This document shows positions 11,035-22,722 of a stretch of 64,000 nt of DNA, one piece after another (position 1 is the first letter of the stretch; the number at the start of each line of letters is the position of its first letter). Both the position numbers and the translations under genes were made by a program. The DNA lies in assembly GCA_022605405.1 (NCBI GenBank), contig JABYQQ010000002.1, positions 3,100,001-3,164,000 of the forward strand, given 5' to 3'. Origin of the DNA: Earliella scabrosa (lineage: Eukaryota; Basidiomycota; Agaricomycetes; Polyporales; Polyporaceae). The notes below the pieces were generated by a model. It saw only the letters and a program-made list of their open reading frames with translations. It made no database searches and was not told the origin of the DNA.

Positions 11035-11911
11035 AGTAGGTACTTGCGTGGATGGGGTGCGCTATCCGTTACCTACCATCCTGGGCGCGTACTAGTGACA
11101 GGCCCCGGTGTTTCCCGCCTGGAATTTGTCATGAGTCACGAGTCGACATTGGACAAGATATCAAGCTGAGAATAAAAAGGGGAGTTGCTCACAGATGAAC
11201 TACTTGAACGTATAGGATGATTGCCTCGGACGCTGGTAACCTCAATGTGTCAGCCTCGTAGTAGTAGATACTGGTATGATGTCAGGGCCGTATGTGGCAA
11301 CTCCGACAGGCTCAGGCTGGTTGCCGCGGGCGCCGTGTTTCTGAGCAGGTGCAATGTAAGTGTGCGCGTGTTCTGAGGAGTTGGATACGAAGGTGGTCTG
11401 GTGTCGAGTATGACGACGAGAAGTGTTGTCACTAGTACCTAACTCTCAGGTCAGTCGAATGTAAGGGCCGCGTAGCAGAAGTAGGGTTAGGGTTTGTTGA
11501 TGAAGTAGAAGCGCGCACGCAACCTCATGCGCAGTGCACTGCCAGTGGCACACTGGTATGACTTCGTTACTTCTTTGATGAAAAGTGCCTCAATGTACCA
11601 TGGATGGACTGTGCTAATACTAAAGTTGATGCAGCTTGCGTACATATAGGAGAACCGACCGGGGCAATACAGAGGCCGCCTGGCAGTGAAACACGACCGA
11701 GCCTCGTACATCGACCCCGCCAATTCCAAAGTTGACAATGCAACCAATCGCCGTGTCAGGGTCCAAGACAAGTCACTCTCCGGAGAGTACTTCGGCTCTT
11801 TGGCATTTAAATCCCGCGTTCTCAAAAGGTGGCGTGACTACTACTAGCAGGCCATCTATCATTAGTTCGTCCCATTTAAGTTCCGTAAGACGCCGCATAG
11901 TACTAGTGAAA
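11035..11911. other. Intergenic, no gene supported
   Basis: It contains the promoter of the F-box gene and AT-richer spacer. Frames at 11250-11432 and 11487-11825 show no domain or splice consistency. Confidence 0.4.
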
Positions 11912-12168
11912 CTACGCTACGGGCGTGCAGACCTGCAGAAGCACAATCACACAGGTCAGCAATGAATAAAGAGCCTCGTTGACTCCAATGGGACGACACT
12001 TACTCCAGAGACACATGTCTGTGGGATTCCATCCACAGTCGGTGGACACGGTCTCCCGTTCCTTGGACACTCGAGTTGTCTCAGTTCGAGACGGCTTGCG
12101 CCAACCATCGTGACGGAGGTGACCACGAGCATGACCTTGACAAAGATAGCAATGGTGCGGAACTGCAT
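11912..12168 (-). CDS. Small secreted cysteine-bearing protein
   Basis: Two exons (12004-12168 and 11912-11932) with a 71-bp GTAAGT...CAG intron in phase 0 encode 61 residues. The first ~24 form a typical signal peptide: charged start MQFR, hydrophobic IAIFVKVMLVVTSVTMV, then a GAS cleavage context. The predicted mature peptide of ~36 residues has four Cys (34, 41, 52, 57; spacing C-X6-C-X10-C-X4-C) and ends VCTPVA. Removal of the intron adds the fourth Cys, which supports the splice model. No family is recognised. Effector-like or structural roles are possible, but the sequence shows nothing specific. Confidence 0.6.
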
Positions 12169-13127
12169 GGTGGAACGGAGACCTATGTACCTTCGAGAAA
12201 TGATGAGCGGAAATTATGATAAGAGAGGCGATAGGCAACGAACGCTCACCGCGTCTTCTGCAGAAGAGCGAATGGTTCGAGGGATGTGGAGCTCAGTGGC
12301 CGCGGCCGACGCTGCCGGTTAAATACAGCAAGAAACTGGCAGCTTAGGCATCCATACTACTATCCATAAAGCAATAGATCTCATGGACATGCAGTTAGCG
12401 CTGCGAAGACCACACATCCGCATTCCCCGGAGGAAGACTGTCCGACGCCGCCGGGGAAAGCGTCCGTTGTGGCAGACTTGCGTAAACCATGTCCAACGCA
12501 GACCTTGCCGGCGCAGTGGAGTGTCGTACTGCTGCGCTCCTTTACGAACACGGCGCACACCTGAAATGTATCGAAAGGTGGACATGGGAAGTGCTAGCCT
12601 CTGGGAAGAGCGAACAAGTCAATGTCTAGCTCAGAGTCAGAATCGGAGCATCTTCGCTTGTCAGAGAAACGCGCGTGTGCAAAGCATGAAGGCGGGTCTG
12701 CCTGGCCCTCGCGTGGCATGGATGCTACGTCCGAAGAAGCTGACACCCCAAGTCATTTCGGGCCATATGGTCGAAGCGTGCCCGCCACTCCTGGCAACGG
12801 CTAGGAATCCCCGCGGCTGTGCCTGTCAGGAAATTGTACCGAATGGTTCGATTCCCCGTGTCTGAATAGGCTTTTCCTCCAATCGAGTCTCTGACCCTGA
12901 TCAGTGCTCACTAATAGGTACGTACCTTATGTTCCAGGCTGTCATAGACCACATTGTGCGCAATCCAGAACCACGGAGATCTGTGAAAACGTTCGTCTGT
13001 TGTGCACAAATTGCAGTTATTCGTTGTCAGTCCCAGCCCCATGCTAAGAAACCCGTGCAGTACGTGAGCCCCATACGACGCGAATGGCCGCACCACTTGT
13101 AAAGTCACGCTAGTCCACTGATGCGCA
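12169..13127. other. Intergenic with an interrupted Cys-containing frame
   Basis: On the minus strand between about 12740 and 12380 one frame reads as plausible protein (PSCFAHARFSDKRRC, then LHCAGKVCVGHG and GECGCVVFAALTACP) but is broken by a TAG near 12600. It may be a broken gene or chance. A plus-strand frame at 12383-12865 covers the same DNA and cannot be excluded. Confidence 0.25.
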
Positions 13128-16001
13128 TCACTCCTGTACCCACTCGCTCAGAACTCGGATGCGGACCGTGCCGTCGTCCGAGCCAGACGAAAGAAGACGG
13201 CCATCCGAGGAGAACAGCGCTTGAACGACCTTGTCGTCGTGCTCGTTGAACGTCCGCACGCACGACCCGTCGCTCGTCTTCCACAGCCGGAGCGTGTTGT
13301 CTGACGACGCGGACGCGATGTACCGGTCGTCGGGAGAGAACCGCGCGGAGTTGACCATGCTGTCGTGCCCGTCGAGCGAGAGCAGCTTCTCTCCGCTGAA
13401 CGAGTCGCAGACTTTCACCGTCGAGTCGCTCGACGCCGAGAGGATCTTCTTCCCGTCAGACGAGAACGCGACGGAGGACACTGGTCCGTGGTGCTCGTGG
13501 AGAATGACAAGTTCGTCGCCAGTGCTCACGCGCCAAATGCGTACGCTCCCGTCGTCGGACCCGGACGCGACACGTCTGCACTCGGGGTCGAAGGCAGCGG
13601 TCCAGACCATGCCCTTGTGTCCGCGGAGATCGTAGCGCAGAGCGCCTGTGGCCACGTCCCAGATGCGGCAGTTGTAGTCGGTTCCGCCGGACGCGAGCAT
13701 GGTGCCATCGGACGAGATGATGACGAACGTCACCATCGCGTTCGGGGTGCTGAGCACGTGGAGCTGTTGGAAGGTGGCGGCGTCCCAGATGCGCACCGTC
13801 ATGTCGTCCGAGCCCGATACCAGCTTCGTGCCGTCTGGAGACCACAGGACGGTGTGGATCGTTTCGGTGTGGCCCTCGAGCACTGCATGCGGGGCGTCGT
13901 TGCGGGCGTCTACGTCCCATATTCTGATCTTCGAATCTCCTCCGGCCGATGCGAGGTATCGGTTGTCCGGAGAGAAAGCGAGATCGGACACGATCTCGTG
14001 GTGTGCATCAGGCCACCTGTGTGCCATCATGACCTGCCCCTCGACGTCCCAGAGGATGATGGCGGTGTCGTCCGAGCCGCTCGCAACCCACTTGCTGTCG
14101 GGAGAGACAGCGAGCGAAGTGACAGATCCTGTGTGGGCTTCCCCGGCGGCGTCTGGCTGCTTCCCCTGTCTGCGCAGAGCAGCTTCTTCTTTAGTCAACT
14201 CGTCTCCTGAGTCGCCTTCTTCACTGTCCCCTGGTCCATCACCAGGCTCCGCTTCCATCACAGGGACGTCTTCTGGTTCAGCTGCTGGCGGTCAGCTCAA
14301 CTGTGTCCTACCATATAGGATGAAAGCAACATACCACCGAGGTCGTCGCTATCTGAGGGCGCTGCACCCCGTACGCCTTGAATAGTAGGTGATGCCACAT
14401 CGGGGGCCGTCGGTAGCTCGACCTCGACCACGATGGTACCAACTAAGACGTGCATGACGATCAGCTCACCGGGTTCCAGCGTTCCCGAGATCGGACGTAC
14501 CTCCACTTTCATCAACGTCTATCTCTGGCTGCAACGCCTCGATACCAGCCTGGAGGTCGTCCGGGATTTCCTGATCCTGTCAAGAGCGGTCATGATCGAT
14601 GGCATGTACAAGCTCGGTGTTGATACAAACCTTGAAGATCGCGTAGATATCCCTATCACAAGCTATTGCGACTTCGGCCTCCGAGTTCTGTTCCGTTCGG
14701 GTGTCAGTGTGAATCGGAGGTTCGTATGATTCAACCATACCACGTACCTCCAATATATAGTTGAGCAACACGTCCACAGGATCGTACATCTATTAGGAAT
14801 CTGGTGAGTACAAAGAGCACGTTCAAGCGAGATGTCTCAGTTACCTTCGTTCGAAGGGGAAACTCTTCAATGTCCATAGCGTCCGGCGATTCGCCTCGGG
14901 CGGACATTGCGCTGTCGTCAAGATCTCCCGAGGGTGGAGGCAAATCATGCGGCCCTGCGGCAGCTCTAATGACCTTGGTCCTCCACCAAAAGCGTGTCTT
15001 CCTCCTGAAGTAGTGGATGAATATACACTGATCGCACGAATGCGGAGGACCGCCAGCATTCGCAGCGGGGGCGACTGCCGTGTCCGCAACATGCGGAGGC
15101 GCCAGCTGCCTGTTCCGTGGCCCATGGTTATGGAATGCGCTGGAGAGGATCTCATCATTGATTTTGAATGAGAGGTGCACATTCACGACATTCCCAACGT
15201 CGCAATCGACTGACCCCTCTCGGCCGTTGTACTCGCCTTGAAATGCAGCGTTGATCCAGTGAGTGGTCTTCGTCGTCCCTGAGACGAACCACAGCGTATC
15301 TTCGTCCGCGTCCATCCCCCATCTACCTCTGGCAAAGTCGAGCCACTTTTCGAAGTGTTCATTGATGTACGTGACGACTCGGCGCCGGGAACTGATGACC
15401 TTCTTGTCCCCAGGCGGGTTTAGCAACAGCAGGGCGCCGTGATTGCTTTTGCAAACAAATTTCATTCCAATTCCTGCGTGGATCAACTCGTCCAAGCTGG
15501 GATAAAGTCAATACAATTGTAATGTGCGAGCCTGCAGGCGACCAATACAGACGAACCTTCCTCCTCCGACCGCCCCACCGAAAGCACGGACGGACATCGT
15601 CTTGCTCACGATCTCGCGCTGATTCAGCACATCCCAGTCGTTGATGAGTAGATTGCTCGTCTCCAGAGGAGCATGACCCTCTGGTACGCCGTTCTCGTTC
15701 TTTTGATCATCACCGCCCTTCATAGCGTGAAACAGGGGAAACAGTTTGGCATCCTCCTGATAGACGACTGACCCGAGCTCGAGATCATGGAAGGCCGACT
15801 GAGGATGGCCATCCCACAAGGGGTAGCCAAAGCGTAAAAGAAACAATTGTTTGGAGTAGATATCCCAGATCGCCACTGGGTCGGCCATGCGTAACGGGAT
15901 GAAGATGAGTCGGTAAGGCCGCTGTAGTTGATTTCCAGATAACACTCACTGTAGCGGAGAGTTCCGAGGATCAGATACGTAATCCCATGCACACGAGGCA
16001 T
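13128..16001 (-). CDS. WD40-repeat protein with a basidiomycete N-terminal domain
   Basis: An eight-exon gene: 15950-16001, 15557-15875, 14845-15496, 14748-14789, 14631-14687, 14501-14576, 14335-14442 and 13128-14284. It encodes 820 residues; introns of 50-74 bp are GT-AG and all phases agree. Residues 1-340 form a domain I know only from Agaricomycete proteins, with FGYPLWDGHPQ, HGALLLLNPPG, EHFEKWLDFA and DTLWFVSGTTKTTHW. An acidic linker follows. From ~residue 486 come about eight WD40 repeats (LAVSPDSKWVASGSDD...IILWDV through VQALFSSDGRLLSSGSDD), probably one propeller. It looks like a scaffold protein with no catalytic motif seen. The 3' LTR of retroelement A sits 265 bp upstream of the ATG, pointing into the gene. 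Confidence 0.85.
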
Positions 16002-16260
16002 GTTCTTCGTGGGTTCATTCGGGCGAGGCGCGCTGATACTCGTCCACCGGTCATCCGAAACGAGTCTTTGCGTGCAGGCAGAATGCGACGTCACCGAGCG
16101 TCTTCTCCGAGTCTGGGATCACAGATAGTACTTGATGTCGAGCGGGGAGATAGGAAAAGATACCATCGAGTACAAGCAAGTACGAGGCAACCACCATGCC
16201 GGGTCATGACACCTTCCACCAGGCCTTGTCGCAGACCCGCACTGGCAGAGTCCAGACGAG
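16002..16260. other. Upstream region of the WD40 gene
   Basis: About 260 bp between the ATG and the retroelement A target duplication. No specific site is recognised; any native promoter has been cut off from sequences further upstream by the insertion. Confidence 0.4.
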
Positions 16261-16265
16261 CCTGA

Positions 16266-16565
16266 TGATAAGGCAACACTCGGCAACGCGCTGACTAAGC
16301 ACGGCTATTGAGCGGAGAAAATACCAACTCGAACCTGGAGGCTTCTATCCGCCAGGTTCGGTGGTCTTTTATATTGAACGTCTGCTGCGTACATGCGATA
16401 CCCTCGTGTAGCTACATTGTATCGTATGACCTGATACGATCGTGCACGAACGAGCGGCGAGGCGCAAGACTTGTGCTCGGGCGTGCAACGAGGCGTCTAA
16501 TCTAGGTACAGCGAGTCGGAGCTCGAAATAAGTGATCCGGAGCCTAAGCGAAAGTGTCCGTAACA
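16266..16565 (-). repeat. 3' LTR of element A
   Basis: 300 bp, identical by eye to the other LTR. On the minus strand a TATA box (16373-16367) precedes the predicted transcript start near 16336, directed towards the WD40 gene. Confidence 0.95.
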
Positions 16566-17458
16566 CCACCCCCCCCTCAGAATCGCGTCCACGCGATTAG
16601 TTATTCATTGCTGCGAGTAGCTACGCCTTATCCTTATTCCTCGGACTACGCCGCCGTGTCGGTCTCGGGGGTATTACGATAGTAGGCATTCGCGGCGCGG
16701 TCGGATTCGATGCATCACTGCGTGGAGGGGACGCCTAGAACAATTTCTTCTAGCATCGTCAAGTGTAGCTACACAAAGCTAGCACAATTCGTGTGCTTGA
16801 TCTAGAACAGGCCTCCTCTAGGCGCTACAAGTGCAGCTGCGCATCGCTAGCAAAGGCCAAGATCATACCATCTACGCGTATCATTGTGTAGATTAGTGCA
16901 GAACGTCTACGTAATTCTAGCACAACGTTGGTGTAGCTAAATTTCTGCCATACAGAACTATTGGCAACGCATTCACAATAATTATGCGTCTACATACATG
17001 AGTGAGGAATCCATGATGGACTGCCTTCGAGTACCGTTGATGGGGAACAATGATAGAACTCGTAGAGCGCGGCTGAGCGACAAGAGTTCTGAGAGTCTCT
17101 ATTCATGGCACCAGGCAGGCTCCTCAAGCCGGAAGGACGTGATTCTGAATCTCTTTGGAACTTGGATACCATTAGAGTAGGTTCGGACTGAACGGAAGTT
17201 ACAAGTAGTATATCCATTGGCTCTAGGGACTATACAGGACTATACATACATGACTGAGTTGTCCAGAAGTCGTCTGTACAGAAACGGGCGGAGGTAGCAG
17301 GACCTAGCAATGTATTGTGACAGACTACCTAGAGGTGATGTCGAGTAGATTCGTCTAGGAGACCTGTAGGCGTCTACATCATCGCTCGTCTAGATAAGCT
17401 ACTATAGACCTTGATCTACATCAGTGTAGGTCACCTATCAAATCTAGACAAATTTCGT

Positions 17459-20400
17459 CTAGCCGTGTCCTCCACGCAGTGCATGGAACGCGTCCGCGAG
17501 TGCTTTGTAATCCCGGCGGAGTACCGATCGCGGCTCCCACGTGGCGTCGGATCTCGGCTTCCCCCTCCATTTCACCAGGTACTTCAGCCGCCCTCGTACA
17601 ACCTTCGCGTCCAGCACCTCCTCGGGCTCATCCGGCGTGGCTAATACATTGGGCACTGAGCGTTCAAGACGCTGGTTTGGGAACTCGGGTTCGTGGGTTG
17701 GCGTGAGTAGCGCTTCGTTGAAGACGGGATGGATGGCTTTCCAGGTCGTGGGAAGTTTCAATTTGTAAGCGCTAGCCCCGACCTTATGGCCGATCTGGAA
17801 CGGCCCGTATCGCTTATCGTCCAGCTTCTTGCTGGGTCGATCCGTGCTTATGTGAAACGAATCTAGATAGACCCAGTCACCCGATTTGTACTCCCGTGCC
17901 TGTCCCCGGTGTTTGTCATACTGCCGCTTCATCGCGTCCTTCGCCAAGGTCAGCGCCGCCCCTGCTTCCTCCTGGATCTCCTTCATCCGCTTCGCATACT
18001 GCTCCGCCGCCTCCGTCTTCACCACTACTTGCTTGTGCGTCTCAACGCCCGTGTACGGATCTCGACCGTGGGTGAGAAAGAAAGGGGAATAACCGGTAGC
18101 CGAGTGGACACGAGTGCGGTAGGAGTATGCGGCAAGCGGCAGCCATTCTGGCCAGTCCGTTTGCCGATGATTGATGAAAATTCGTAAGTAGTTCTCGACC
18201 TCCTGGTTGATCCGCTCCGTCTGCCCGTCCGTCTGCGGATGGTAGGCCGTACTCGGGTTCCCCTGGATCCCAAGCTTCTTGTAGAGATCTCGAATCAGAT
18301 TCGAGACGAAGATTGATCCCCGGTCCGAGAATACGCGTCTGGGAAGCCCGTGCTGTGTGACAACGTGCTTTAGGAGCAGGTTTGCCCATCCCTCCGAGCT
18401 GAGTTCATCTGTTGTAGGCACCGCGATGTAATCTTTAGACTTCAAATCCACTATGACTAAGATGGCATTGAAGCCGAGCGCGTTTGGTAGGTGCGTGATC
18501 ATGTAGGGAATAGCGTGGGTATGGAAAACCCATGTGGGTGTCTGTGGGTTTTCACCGTGGGTATGGGTGTGGGTTGCAAACATGGCACCCACGCTCTGAC
18601 CCACACCCACGTGGGTATGGGTGTGACCATGATGGAAATGCTGAATGCATTATTTAAACAGCTGTAATAGCATCTCAACCATTGTAACTGTTACAGAGAC
18701 TCATGTGTACTCATTGATTGATTGAAAACAACTGTCTGAACTATCAAACAAGTACATTGAAGGCTTAATACCCTTGTGCACCCATGGGTTCACCCATACC
18801 CACATCACACCCACACCCACGGCCGTGGGTATGGGTAAACCGTGGGTATGGGTGTGGGTATGACTGATGACACCCATGGGTCCACCCACGCTATTGCCTA
18901 TGATCATGTCAACTGAAATGTATTCCCAGTTGTAATCAGGTACGGGATTGGGGTGTAATGGCGCGGCTCGTGGCTGATGGTCTATCTTTGTGCGCTGACA
19001 TACTGAACACCCTCACACGTAGCGCTGCACGTCCCGCCTGATGGAGGGCCACCAATACGACCGGTAGATCAGCTCCTGCGTCTTGGCCCGTCCCGGGTGG
19101 CCCGCCGTGATGGAATCGTGGTGCGCCGCAATGATCCGACCACGAAGCTCTTGGTCTGCCGGCACGACAATTCTCCCCCTCCTGTAGATCAGACCGTCCT
19201 CGGTCGAGTAATCCCGGTCTTTCGCCGCTAGGCGGTTCCGGACCGAGTTCTCCACCAGCCCCGCCGATTCGCGTATTCCGATTAGCAGGCGCTCCGTGCC
19301 GTCCACAACAGCTCGGAACCACTCAGGCTTCAATAGTATGGATGTCTCGTTCTCCCGCTCCCCTCCGCTGTGGTCTACACGCCGTGACAGCGCGTCTGCC
19401 TTTCCCATGGTCGCGCCCGGTCGATGCTGCAGAAAAAAGTGGAAGTTCTGCAGTTCGACTACCCAGCGCGCTTGTCGCGGGTTTAGACGCTGCGGCTGTC
19501 GGAAGAACTCCAAGTTCTTGTGATCCGAATGGATCTCGAACGGCTGTGTGGCCCCCATGAGGAAATGGCGCCACTCGTCGAGCGCTGTCATGACCGCCAA
19601 CATCTCACGGTCATAGATCTCGTAATTACACTCTGCCGGTGTGAGCGCCTTGGACAGGTACGCGATCGTCCGCCATTTCCCCTCCTGGCACTGCGATAAC
19701 TCCGCTCCGACTGCGTAGTTCGACGCGTCGCACTGGACTCGGAACGGGTCAGTGTCTGTCGGGATCGCGAGCACCGGCGCCGACGTCATGGCCTCCTTGA
19801 TCCGCCGGAACGCCTCCTCCTGTTCCGCTTCCCATCGCCACTCTGCCTGTCCTGTGAGCCGGTTCAGCGGTGTCGCGATCTTCGAGAAATCGCGGATGAA
19901 TCACCGGTAGAAGTTCGCGAAGCCTAGAAAGCTTTGCACGTCCTTCTTGCATGTGGGTGTGGGCCACTCCGTCACCCCGGCCACCTTGGCGGGGTCCATC
20001 TTCACCACTCCGTGTGCAATGATGTGTCCCAGGTACTCTGTTTCTCTCGTCTCAAACTCGCACTTCTCGGGTTTACACGTAAGCCGGTTCTCGCGCAAGA
20101 TCTGGAGCACTTGGCGTACTACGGCCCGATGTTCCTCGAGCGTCTCCGTGAAAACCAAGATGTCATCAAGGTACACGATGATCTTGCCGCGCAAGATGAG
20201 ATCTTGGAAGAGATCATCCATCATCATCTGGAACGTTGCGGGGCTGTTCGATAGGCCGAAGAACATCACGAGTGGCTCGAATAGTCCGCGATTGGTCAGA
20301 AAAGCGGCCTTCTCCTCCTCCCCTTCCCTCATGCGAACATTATTGTAGCCCCACCGGATATCCATCTTTGTATAGTAGCGTGCCCCCTTTAGCTTGTCTA

Positions 20401-21621
20401 ATAGATCTGCGATGTGCGGTAACGGGTATTTGTTCTTTTTGGTGAGCGCATTCAGCTTGCGGTAGTCCTGCACCGGTCTGAGCTTCCCATCCTTCTTCTT
20501 GACAAAGAAGAACGGCGCTCCCCATGGCGACTTGGAGGGCCGGATGCGACCGGTCCGAAGATTGTCCTCGAGAAATTCGTCGAGTGCCTTCTGCTGCTCA
20601 AGCGTCATCGGGTAGACCTTGCCGCAATACGGTTGTGCACCCGGAGTGAGTTCGATGACGTGATCGTATGGGCGGTGCTCCGGCAACTCCTCGAACGTCG
20701 CTTCTGCAAAGACATCGGAAAATTCTCGGTACAGTTCAGGCACCATCTCCTCAAACGACTTCTCCCCTCTCCCACGACTCTGCTCGATCGCAATCTCCAT
20801 CGCCACAGACCTCCTGGAGTCTAGGCGGGCCATGCGGAGCCGCTCGCTGCGCTCGCACAGATACGAGTGCGTGTGCAATGCAAACAGCTGCTCCCCCTCG
20901 CCTAGCACCCGCTCGCACGTTCCCGGGCACCTATTGAACTCAATGATCTTTCGTTTCCAGTCAATTGAGGGGTTATGGTGAGCAACCCACTCGTAGCCCA
21001 GAAAGATGTCGGACTTTCCGAGGTCGGTGACCAGAAAGATCATTGTTTCTCGGTGATCTCCGATCTGCATGCGGAGCCGCGCGTAATGCGTGATGCTTCC
21101 TCCCGAATTCACCGTGCCGTCCGCGTTGTACACCGGTACGGGTGCGTCAAGGGGGGCAATCTCGATCCCATGTCTGCGGACAAAGTCCCGGTGAACGCAC
21201 GACCCTGTGCTCCCACTGTCCAACAGTGCTTCCACATCCACCCTCCGCTCCGATCCGGGTATCTCTATGACTAACGGTATGTCCATTTGTCTACGTGTGC
21301 CTCTCGCTCTAACTACTTTGAATAACTTAGGGCCTTCTCTGGTAATACTATAAGCTGAGGGATATGTATGTTTGGAACTCGCCGCATCCGAGTGATTTTC
21401 TTTTCTTTTTTTACTTTGTACTTTGTCTTTTGTTTTTGTGTTTTTATAAATATTATCTGAATTGAAACGAGAAATACGTAACTTATCTACATCGGTATCA
21501 TACACAGCGCGCGGTTGATCGGAGACAGAGACATTGGAACACTTGGGCTCTTCCACATCGAGCCAGCTATACCTATTGTAAGAGGGGTCCGTACGCGATG
21601 CGGTCACGCCGGCCTGTTCTG
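17459..21621 (-). pseudogene. pol: Pol of element A (protease-RT-RNase H-integrase-chromodomain), inactivated
   Basis: A single frame in the -1 phase relative to gag, broken by in-frame stops. Segment 19904-21621 carries the retropepsin DSGSTGSCVHRDF and a reverse transcriptase with KLRPVQDYRKLN, FFGLSNSPATFQ and the catalytic YLDD, ending FLGFANFYR before TGA 19901-19903. Segment 19016-19900 carries RNase H (QCDASNYAVGAELS, HSDHKNLEFF) and the His-His part of the integrase zinc finger, ending at TGA 19013-19015. The CxxC part (GCSVCQR) and the start of the integrase core follow, then the MITE at 18504-18900. From 18495 down: FSDRGSIFV, AYHPQTDGQTERIN and a C-terminal chromodomain (YLVKWRGKPRSDATWEP). 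Both point stops fit CGA to TGA changes. Confidence 0.92.
18504..18900. mobile_element. hAT-like MITE inside the integrase of element A
   Basis: A 397-bp non-autonomous insertion. It is flanked by the 8-bp duplication tgatcatg at 18496-18503 and 18901-18908. Its ends are imperfect inverted repeats of 17 bp (tagggaatagcgtgggt; one mismatch, taggcaatagcgtgggt on the opposite strand at the far end). Subterminal regions are packed with direct and inverted GTGGGT/ACCCAC words (e.g. acccacacccatacccac); the centre is AT-rich with no coding potential. Eight-base duplication, TA-G terminal bases and subterminal hexamer repeats are hAT-superfamily traits. The insertion plus duplication is 405 bp, so the pol frame phase is kept, but a TGA lies inside. 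Confidence 0.9.
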
Positions 21622-22722
21622 AAAACCCACCGCTGCTGCAAAGCCAGCTGGGTCCACCCTCGCAAACTCTCTCATGACGTCAGCGAAGCCGTTCTGCTCC
21701 CACGGCTGTCCTCCCTCCTGTCCTCCTGTCTGCACACCCCCGTCCTGTTCCTGAGCTGCGCGCGCGCGCACCGCCTGTCCTCCCGCTTGTGCCTGGGGTG
21801 CACGATGCCAAGCGTTCGTGCATCCCGGCGCGGCGTCGTACCTCCTCCTCCCGCACATGTGGCACTGCCCATTCCTCCATGCCGACCTATCCAGGTCCAT
21901 GGGCTGCCCTCTTCCACCATACAGGACTCCCGTCCCATCGCGCTGCATTGGAACGAATCGCGCCGGTGCATTTTGAGTGGGCGCGCGATTGTCTCCACCT
22001 GCCGGCGCGCGCGCGTTGTTAGCCGGGCGGGGTGCCTGATGGGTCGCGGCCCGCAGTGCCTTCCGCTGCGCCCAGGCCGTGTCCAGTAAGGTGACGCGTG
22101 TCTTCCATCCATCATAGTCTGTCGGTAGCGGGGTTGAGCTGTAGATAGAATTAATATACCGTTCATTGATCGCTTGTTTCAGCCACTCGATGACTGCCGC
22201 ATTGTCGAGTTCGTACCCCGCTTGGGCGGTGAGCATCTCAAATTCTTGGAAAAAGTCGTTTGCGGAGCGCTCGCCCTGTCGGATGTGTTGCAGCTTGGTG
22301 TGCGCGAGCTGCTTGGCTACTTCGTCGGTGTACGCGTGATCGAGCGCCTGCCAGACTTCGTCCATCGTGACGTCCCACGTCCCGTTGTCGAAGTGTTCCT
22401 CGTGATAGGCGTCCACCCATCCGCCCACTTGCTTGCCGCTCATGCGTGAGAAGACGAACGAAATGCGTTCGCTGTCATTCGCCAGATTGCCGGTGGCCAT
22501 GCACCGCTGCATTGCATTCTTCCAGGTGCGGTACTCGGCCTTGTCGCCCGTGAAGTGCGCGGGCGGATCGAATTTAGTAGCGCGGTTGGTGGGCGCGGGT
22601 GCGAGCACAGGTACGGGCGCGGGCGCAGGTGGTGGGATTGCAGCTTGCGCCGTGTTTGCGATGGTCTGGAGCAGTCCTTGGAATTGCGCTTCCGTGAGCG
22701 CGATGAAGTTGGGTTCGGCCAT
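21604..22722 (-). CDS. gag: Gag of element A
   Basis: Uninterrupted frame of 372 residues from an ATG (MAEPNFIALTEAQFQ). It has a Pro/Ala-rich early stretch, then a capsid-like helical region (FDPPAHFTGDKAEYRTWKNAMQRCM, in parts FTGDKAEYRTWKNAM; DFFQEFEMLTAQAGYEL; ALRAATHQAPRP). A basic tail contains CHMCGRRRYDAAPGC, a degenerate zinc knuckle. It ends in TGA and overlaps pol, which is in the -1 frame. This is the structural protein of virus-like particles, and unlike pol it is intact. Confidence 0.88.
   Translation of the reverse strand: MAEPNFIALTEAQFQGLLQTIANTAQAAIPPPAPAPVPVLAPAPTNRATKFDPPAHFTGDKAEYRTWKNAMQRCMATGNLANDSERISFVFSRMSGKQVGGWVDAYHEEHFDNGTWDVTMDEVWQALDHAYTDEVAKQLAHTKLQHIRQGERSANDFFQEFEMLTAQAGYELDNAAVIEWLKQAINERYINSIYSSTPLPTDYDGWKTRVTLLDTAWAQRKALRAATHQAPRPANNARAPAGGDNRAPTQNAPARFVPMQRDGTGVLYGGRGQPMDLDRSAWRNGQCHMCGRRRYDAAPGCTNAWHRAPQAQAGGQAVRARAAQEQDGGVQTGGQEGGQPWEQNGFADVMREFARVDPAGFAAAVGFQNRPA
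21622..21628 (-). promoter_or_regulatory. Predicted -1 ribosomal frameshift site GGGTTTT (element A)
   Basis: The heptamer G GGT TTT lies in the gag frame 15 nt before the gag stop and fits the X XXY YYZ slippery rule. A -1 slip continues through TCA GAA CAG GCC GGC into the pol frame without a stop. Pol otherwise lacks a convincing start codon (only GTG at 21605-21607). No clear downstream stem-loop was found by eye. Confidence 0.7.

Noticed and set aside
13365..14210. Long plus-strand frame opposite the WD40 repeats
   Set aside because: It is antisense to the WD40 exon; GC-rich repeats open all frames and no domain is present.
18510..18900. GTGGGT-type runs as internal telomeric repeats
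   Set aside because: They are bounded by terminal inverted repeats and an 8-bp target duplication, which marks a transposon.
21605..21607. GTG as start of element A pol
   Set aside because: The in-frame slippery heptamer just upstream explains pol expression better; non-ATG initiation is not needed.
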